Positions 9,627 through 14,248 of a DNA stretch of 14,248 nt are shown piece by piece. The stretch is from UBA3305 sp002373555. GTDB lineage: Bacteria; Bacillota; Clostridia; Lachnospirales; Lachnospiraceae. Numbering within the stretch: the first letter of the stretch is position 1; every line of letters begins with the position of its first letter. The notes beneath the pieces are model-generated. The model saw nothing but the letters and a program-made list of their open reading frames with translations. It ran no database searches and was not told the origin of the DNA. A program made the translations under genes and the position numbers. The DNA lies in assembly GCA_946612455.1 (NCBI GenBank), contig CAMOER010000050.1, forward strand, positions 1-14,248, written 5' to 3'.

Positions 9627-10268
9627 TCATTTTAACATACCATCCGGCAGTTCGTCTACGATTATCGCAAATATCTCGTCCGCGATTTCCGATGTCGTGC
9701 GGTCTCCGCCAATGATCTTCACGTTTTCCCTTTCCCGGACGGCATCGAACGCCTTCAGATACTGCTCCCTGGTCGCTCTCAGGATCTCTTCCTTCTCGAA
9801 CAGCTCTGTCTGCTCCCGGCCCGCGCGAATCCGCTCCATGGCCGTCTTCGGGGAAACGTCAATAAAGAACGTGAGATCCGGGCGCATCATTTCCGCGCAC
9901 GGTTCATTGACGGCAATCACATAGGAAAGCGGCAGGGAAGTGCTCTGATAGGCATAATTCGAGAAATAATACCGGTCGCAGAGGATCACCTTCCCCCGGG
10001 CCAGGACCGCCTGCAGTCCGTCTTCTTCCCGCAGGATATGATCTATCCTGTCCGCTGCAAAAAGCGGCGCGAGAACGCGGTTGTCGGCTTTCACCTTCCG
10101 TGTCAGCACATCCCGCAGCAGCTTTCCGAAGACGGAATCCGTAGGCTCCCTCGTCAGGAAGCAGGACAGCCCCGCGGCTTCGAGCCTGTCGGCAAGGAGC
10201 TGCAGCTGCGTGCTTTTTCCGCTGCCGTCGATCCCTTCAAAAACAATGAACAATCCTTTTTTATCCAT
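9627..10268 (-). CDS. tmk: Thymidylate kinase (dTMP kinase), divergent form
   Basis: P-loop kinase that phosphorylates dTMP to dTDP for DNA synthesis. 213 aa, normal length. P-loop FEGIDGSGKST (10-20), TREPTD (39-44), LFAADRIDHI (69-78), DRYYFSNYAYQS (98-109) and a LID with RIRAGREQTELFEKEE (about 146-161). The usual TREPGG motif is TREPTDS here and the segment after it (VFGKLLRDVLTRKVKADNRVLAP) is not the common one, so this may be a second Tmk paralogue with altered substrate handling rather than the main enzyme usually found near holB. Start 10268 has AAGGA upstream at good spacing. It begins 33 nt after the exporter gene and ends just before glnN. Family certain, exact substrate inferred. 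Confidence 0.92.
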   Translation of the reverse strand: MDKKGLFIVFEGIDGSGKSTQLQLLADRLEAAGLSCFLTREPTDSVFGKLLRDVLTRKVKADNRVLAPLFAADRIDHILREEDGLQAVLARGKVILCDRYYFSNYAYQSTSLPLSYVIAVNEPCAEMMRPDLTFFIDVSPKTAMERIRAGREQTELFEKEEILRATREQYLKAFDAVRERENVKIIGGDRTTSEIADEIFAIIVDELPDGMLK

Positions 10269-10301
10269 AACGATTCCTTTCGCGAAGCTGTTCTTTCCCG
10301 C

Positions 10302-12224
10302 TCACTCCAGATTGCCGGTATAGAGCTGATAATACTTTCCCTTTTTGGCGATCAGCTCGTCGTGTGGTCCTCTCTCAATGATCCTTCCCGCTTCGAGCAC
10401 CATGATGCAGTCGCTGTTGCGGACCGTGGACAGCCTGTGGGCGATTACGAAGGTCGTGCGGCCCTTCATCAGCGCATCCATGCCCTCCTGCACCAGCCGT
10501 TCCGTTCTGGTATCGATGGAGCTCGTCGCTTCATCCAGGATCAGGACCGGCGGATCCGCGATGGCCGCTCTCGCGATCGCGAGCAGCTGCCGCTGTCCCT
10601 GGGAGAGATTGGCGCCGCCGCCCCGCAGCATCGTGTCATAGCCCTGCGGCAGACGCCGGATAAAACCGTCGGCATTCGCCAGCTTTGCAGCTGCGACCAC
10701 TTCGTCCCTCGTCGCGTCCAGCTTTCCGTAGCGGATATTCTCCACGACCGTGCCCGTAAAGAGCTGCGTTTCCTGCAGGACGATACCGAGACTGCGCCGC
10801 AGATCCGGTTTTTTGATCTTCATGATATCCTGGCCGTCATAGGTGACCGACCCGGTATTGACATCATAAAAACGGTTGATGAGGTTCGTGATCGTGGTCT
10901 TTCCGGCGCCGGTCGATCCGACAAACGCGATCTTCTGTCCGGCTTCCGCATAAAGCGAAATATCATGCAGGACGATATGATCTTCCTCGTAGCCGAAATC
11001 CACGTGTTCAAAGACGACCTTTCCCTTCATGGGGATATATTCCACCGTTCCCTTTGACGGATACGGATGCTCCCAGGCCCACATGCCGGTACGCTCCTTC
11101 ACGGGGATCACTTTCCCGTCTTCCATCCGGCACCGGACCAGCGAAATGTAGCCGTCATCCGCTTCCGGTTTTTCATCCAGCAGCGAAAAGATCCGTTCGG
11201 CGCCGGCCAGCGCCATGACGATGGAATTCATCTGCGTCGTGATCTGATTGACCGGCATCGAAAAATTCCGGTTGAAGGTAAGAAAGCTCGCGAGTCCGCC
11301 GAGCGTGAAGCCCATAAAGCCTTTGAGCGCAAGCGCGCCGCCCGCGATCGCGCAGAGCACATAGCTGATGTTGCCGAGCTGGGCATTTACCGGGCCCATG
11401 ATATTGGCTGTCCGGTTGGCGGAATTCGCGCTCTCATAAAGAGACTGGTTCATCGCGCCGAATTTCTCCATCGCGATGGCCTCATGGCAGAACACCTTCA
11501 CGACCTTCTGCCCTTCCATCATTTCCTCGATATTTCCGTTGACCGCCGCGAGATCTCTCTGCTGCGCCAGGAACGATCTGCCGGAAATGCCGGCAAGCTT
11601 CCCGGACAGGAAGAGCATCAGACCGGCCATGGCCAGCGTCAGCAGGGTGAGCACCGGGCTCAGCATCAGCATGCAGGCGACGACCGTTACGACCGTCAGG
11701 CCGCTGTTGATGAACTGCGGAATGCTCTGGCTCACCAGCTGTCTTAAGGTATCCACGTCATTCGTATAATTCGACATGATATCGCCGTGCGGATGCGTAT
11801 CAAAATAGCGGATCGGCAGGCTTTCCATATGGGCGAACATGTCATCGCGGATATGCTTGATCGTGCCCTGCGATACATAGATCATGATCCTGTTATATGC
11901 AAAGCTCACGGCGATCCCGACCGCATAGATGCCGGCCATCACCAGGATCGCATGCAGAAGACCTGAAAAATCCGGATCCGGCGATGCCAGAAGGGGGCCG
12001 ATGTAGCCGTCGATCAGCGTCTGCATGAACATCGTGCCTCTGGCATTGCAGAGCACTGAGATGACGATGCACACTGCCACGATCACGATATGGATCCCGT
12101 AATATTTCATTACATAGGACATGACCCGCTTAAAAAGACCGACGGGATCCTTCAGTTTCGGCCGGGGGCCCAGCATGCCTCTTCTTCCGGGACCGGGGGC
12201 GGTGTTCCTGTTATTATCACTCAT
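10302..12224 (-). CDS. ABC exporter half-transporter, catalytic-site subunit (TM288-like), 640 aa
   Basis: Fused membrane and ATPase domains of a multidrug/lipid-type ABC exporter. A Pro/Gly-rich N-terminal tail (about 1-25) leads into six predicted membrane helices between about 42 and 340. The ATPase domain has GSTGAGKT (436-443), Q-loop Gln484, signature LSQGQ (540-544), Walker B LILDE with catalytic Glu565, and switch His596 (IAHRLS). A linker of about 45 residues (around 357-400, VRCRMEDGK... to TVEYIP) between the two domains is longer than in minimal exporters. It provides the intact Walker B/His but a deviant signature, exactly complementary to the upstream partner. The ATG overlaps the partner's stop by 4 nt (ATGA), so they are co-translated and almost certainly form a heterodimer. 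Substrate unknown. Confidence 0.95.
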   Translation of the reverse strand: MSDNNRNTAPGPGRRGMLGPRPKLKDPVGLFKRVMSYVMKYYGIHIVIVAVCIVISVLCNARGTMFMQTLIDGYIGPLLASPDPDFSGLLHAILVMAGIYAVGIAVSFAYNRIMIYVSQGTIKHIRDDMFAHMESLPIRYFDTHPHGDIMSNYTNDVDTLRQLVSQSIPQFINSGLTVVTVVACMLMLSPVLTLLTLAMAGLMLFLSGKLAGISGRSFLAQQRDLAAVNGNIEEMMEGQKVVKVFCHEAIAMEKFGAMNQSLYESANSANRTANIMGPVNAQLGNISYVLCAIAGGALALKGFMGFTLGGLASFLTFNRNFSMPVNQITTQMNSIVMALAGAERIFSLLDEKPEADDGYISLVRCRMEDGKVIPVKERTGMWAWEHPYPSKGTVEYIPMKGKVVFEHVDFGYEEDHIVLHDISLYAEAGQKIAFVGSTGAGKTTITNLINRFYDVNTGSVTYDGQDIMKIKKPDLRRSLGIVLQETQLFTGTVVENIRYGKLDATRDEVVAAAKLANADGFIRRLPQGYDTMLRGGGANLSQGQRQLLAIARAAIADPPVLILDEATSSIDTRTERLVQEGMDALMKGRTTFVIAHRLSTVRNSDCIMVLEAGRIIERGPHDELIAKKGKYYQLYTGNLE

Positions 12225-14020
12225 AGGTTCTCGCCTCCTCTCCGGTCAAATTCCTCATCCCGGTAATCGGCATCGGCGCGTGCGGCTTCATCAAAATCTC
12301 CGCCGCCGCTCGTCTGCGTCTCATAGATCTCGGTGTATATCTCATCCGTGCCGAGCAGCTCCTCATGGGAGCCGAAACCGTGCACGGTGCCGTTTTCCAG
12401 CACAAGGATCCTGTCGGCATCCATGACGGAAGAAATACGCTGCGCGATAATGATCTTCGTCACGCCCGGGATCTCCTCCCGGAACGCCTTCCGGATCCGG
12501 GCGTCTGTCGCGGTATCGACAGCGCTCGTGGAATCGTCCAGGATCAGGATCTTCGGATCCTTTAAGAGCGCACGGGCAATGCAGAGCCGCTGCTTCTGCC
12601 CGCCGGAGACATTGCTGCCGCCCTGTTCTATATGCGTATTGTAGCCGTCCGGGAATTTCCGAATGAATTCATCCGCGCAGGCAAGCTTCGCAGCCCGGAT
12701 ACATTCTTCTTCCGATGCATCCTCCTTTCCCCAGCGCAGGTTGTCCAGGATCGTGTCGGAGAAAAGCACATTTTTCTGCAGAACGACGGCGACATTGTTC
12801 CGGAGCGTATCCAGATCATATTCCCTGACATCGATGCCGCCGACTTTCACGCTTCCGCTGCTCACATCATAAAGCCGGCTGATCAGGCTGACGAGCGTGC
12901 TCTTGGAGCTGCCCGTCGCACCGATGATCCCGATGGTCTCGCCGGAAGCGATCTGCAGGCTGATATCCTTCAGTACATTGTTGTCACTGTCCTGATTGTA
13001 ACGGAAATTCACATGCGAAAATTCGATCCTGCCGTCCGGGATCTGATATACAGGGTTTTCCGGATTGACCAGCGAGCTTTCCTCGTTCAGCACTTCGGCG
13101 ATACGCTGTCCGCTCGCATAACTCATCGTGATCATGACAAATACCATGGAAAGCATCATCAGGCTCATCAGGATATTCATGCAGTAGGCGAGCAGGCTCA
13201 TCAGTTCACCGGTCGTAAGCTCGCTCCCTACGATCATCTTCGCGCCGAGCCAGCTGATCAGCAGGATGCAGGAATAAACGGTCGTCATCATGATCGGCAT
13301 GTTCAGCGTCAGGATCTTCTCCGCCCTGATGAACAGCTTATACACATTTTCACTTGCCTTGAAGAACTTGCTTTTTTCGTACTCTTCCCTGACATAGGCC
13401 TTCACGACACGGATCGCGGAAACATTTTCCTGCACGCTCGCATTCAGATCATCATACTTTTTGAAGACCTCACGGAAATGCTTCGTGACATTCATGATGA
13501 TGAGACCGAGGAAGACCGCCAGGATCAGAACAGCGATCAGATAGATCCTCGCGAGACTGCGATTGATATAGAACGCCATGCACATCGCCACGATCAGCGT
13601 GATCGGCGCGCGCACGAACATCCGGAGGAGCATCTGATAGGCCATCTGGATATTCGTGACGTCGGTCGTCAGTCTGGTAATCAGACCGGCTGTGCTGAAG
13701 CGGTCGATATTCGCGAACGAGAATGTCTGGATGTGGTCGAACATCGCTTTCCGGAGATTTCTGGCGAAGCCCGTGGAGGCTTTGGCAGCGAAAACGCCGC
13801 CGAGAATGCCGAACAGAAGACCGAAGCCCGCAGCGACCACCATGACCATGCCGGTCTTCATGATATGCTGCATATCGCCCTTCTCCACGCCGTTGTCAAT
13901 AATGGAAGCCATCAGAAGAGGGATCACCATCTCCATAATGACCTCCGCGACCATCATCACCGGCGTCAGCAATGACGGAAGCTTGAATTCCCTGATATGG
14001 GATGCCAGTGTTTTTAACAT
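12221..14020 (-). CDS. ABC exporter half-transporter, degenerate-site subunit (TM287-like), 599 aa
   Basis: Membrane-spanning and ATPase domains of an exporter of the MsbA/BmrC/TM287 class. Six membrane helices are predicted between about 17 and 300. The ATPase domain has Walker A GATGSSKST (367-375), Gln415 in the Q-loop, signature VSGGQ (471-475), Walker B ILILDD in which Asp496 replaces the catalytic Glu, and Gln527 in place of the switch His (IIAQRIS). Asp plus Gln is the hallmark of the degenerate nucleotide site in heterodimeric exporters such as TM287/288. The acidic C-terminal tail (DFDEAARADADYRDEEFDRR, about 575-594) is extra and probably disordered. Start 14020 has only a modest GGCGGG upstream. 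First gene of a set with its partner, tmk and glnN. Substrate unknown; drug or lipid export is a family-based guess. Confidence 0.95.
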   Translation of the reverse strand: MLKTLASHIREFKLPSLLTPVMMVAEVIMEMVIPLLMASIIDNGVEKGDMQHIMKTGMVMVVAAGFGLLFGILGGVFAAKASTGFARNLRKAMFDHIQTFSFANIDRFSTAGLITRLTTDVTNIQMAYQMLLRMFVRAPITLIVAMCMAFYINRSLARIYLIAVLILAVFLGLIIMNVTKHFREVFKKYDDLNASVQENVSAIRVVKAYVREEYEKSKFFKASENVYKLFIRAEKILTLNMPIMMTTVYSCILLISWLGAKMIVGSELTTGELMSLLAYCMNILMSLMMLSMVFVMITMSYASGQRIAEVLNEESSLVNPENPVYQIPDGRIEFSHVNFRYNQDSDNNVLKDISLQIASGETIGIIGATGSSKSTLVSLISRLYDVSSGSVKVGGIDVREYDLDTLRNNVAVVLQKNVLFSDTILDNLRWGKEDASEEECIRAAKLACADEFIRKFPDGYNTHIEQGGSNVSGGQKQRLCIARALLKDPKILILDDSTSAVDTATDARIRKAFREEIPGVTKIIIAQRISSVMDADRILVLENGTVHGFGSHEELLGTDEIYTEIYETQTSGGGDFDEAARADADYRDEEFDRRGGENL

Positions 14021-14056
14021 GCAATTACCCGCCTGCCTTCTTTTCTGTTAGTGGTT

Positions 14057-14086
14057 AGATTACTCCTGCATCAGAGTTTTTGTCAA
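14057..14086 (-). promoter_or_regulatory. Candidate promoter of the exporter-tmk-glnN set
   Basis: TTGACA (14086-14081), 18-nt spacer, TAATCT (14062-14057) on the minus strand; the -35 is perfect but the -10 is poor. A plus-strand direct repeat GTTAG-NN-GTTAG (14047-14058) overlaps the -10 and could be a regulator site, which is speculative. The leader to the ATG at 14020 would be about 30 nt. Confidence 0.4.
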
Positions 14087-14108
14087 GAATGACTTTCACG
14101 GAACAGGA

Positions 14109-14150
14109 AAACACATCCCCGCTTGCAAATCAGGCAGGGATGTGTTATAA
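14109..14150 (-). terminator. Terminator-like hairpin upstream of tRNA-Leu
   Basis: A perfect 10-bp outer stem (14109-14118 with 14137-14146) encloses an inner 5-bp stem GCTTG/CAGGC (one wobble). On the minus strand the hairpin is followed by TTTTCC, so it could end a minus-strand transcript coming from beyond the right edge. On the plus strand there is no U tract. It overlaps the tRNA promoter. Confidence 0.45.
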
Positions 14151-14151
14151 A
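14123..14151 (+). promoter_or_regulatory. Promoter of tRNA-Leu
   Basis: TTGCAA (14123-14128), 17-nt spacer, TATAAA (14146-14151) with an extended TG (TGTTATAAA). The predicted start near 14158 is only about 5 nt before the tRNA 5' end, a very short leader. Confidence 0.5.
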
Positions 14152-14162
14152 TAGAATCCGAA

Positions 14163-14248
14163 GCCGGCTTGGCGGAACTGGCAGACGCACGGGACTTAAA
14201 ATCCCGCGGGTGGCGACACTCGTACCGGTTCGATTCCGGTAGCCGGCA
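14163..14248 (+). tRNA. tRNA-Leu (anticodon UAA)
   Basis: Acceptor stem GCCGGCT (14163-14169) pairs with AGCCGGC (14241-14247), discriminator A at 14248. The anticodon arm is CGGGA-CTTAAAA-TCCCG with anticodon TAA at 14197-14199, reading UUA (and UUG by wobble). A long variable arm (CGGGTG/CACTCG stem) marks a class II tRNA, and the T arm has the TTCGATT loop. The gene body is complete; whether CCA is encoded cannot be seen because the window ends at the discriminator. UUA codons are strongly avoided in the neighbouring genes. Confidence 0.97.

Noticed and set aside
7336..9924. 862-codon plus-strand open frame over glnN and the end of tmk
   Set aside because: Same codon-aligned shadow effect across glnN. 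It has no domain of its own and would overlap a full-length conserved enzyme.
12632..13975. 447-codon plus-strand open frame, rich in His and Asp
   Set aside because: Shadow of the 599-aa ABC subunit in register. The His/Asp richness is the complement of abundant Met/Ile/Val codons in the membrane helices, not a metal-binding protein.

Overview
The window is a bacterial chromosome segment of housekeeping and accessory genes. It most likely comes from an anaerobic Clostridia genome (Bacillota, probably Lachnospiraceae-like). The inference rests on strong GGAGG-type ribosome binding sites, TTGACA/TATAAT promoters with TG-extended -10 boxes, the Bacillota-style N-terminus of RpoB, a type III glutamine synthetase, a DUF1934 (YwiB-like) protein and a TM287/288-type ABC exporter pair. 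No phage, transposon, plasmid or CRISPR signal was seen. Nearly all genes lie on the minus strand.

Read left to right: (1) 1-3436 is the first ~1145 codons of rpoB on the minus strand, running off the left edge. It has its own strong promoter with phased A-tracts and is not preceded by rplJ-rplL. (2) Divergent from rpoB at 3675-4130 is a small membrane-anchored protein of unknown function, followed by a strong terminator. (3) 4185-7074 is a minus-strand operon, ppi (cyclophilin) - ddl - murI - DUF1934. It supplies D-Ala-D-Ala and D-Glu for peptidoglycan, and ddl and murI overlap by 4 nt. (4) 7075-7470 is a 396-nt gene-poor interval holding the ppi promoter, a possible 19-residue hydrophobic peptide gene on the minus strand, and a possible structured plus-strand RNA antisense to that peptide gene which would end at the glnN terminator. 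This arrangement resembles a type I toxin-antitoxin locus. (5) 7471-14020 is a second minus-strand operon: two ABC exporter half-transporters overlapping by 4 nt, then tmk, then glnN. (6) The right edge holds a complete tRNA-Leu(UAA) on the plus strand, with its promoter inside a terminator-like hairpin.

The most interesting item is the 7260-7468 peptide/antisense-RNA pair, which is an inference from sequence layout alone. Second are the uncoupled rpoB with its divergent membrane gene, and the near-absence of TTA, CTA and TCA codons, which opens very long antisense reading frames.
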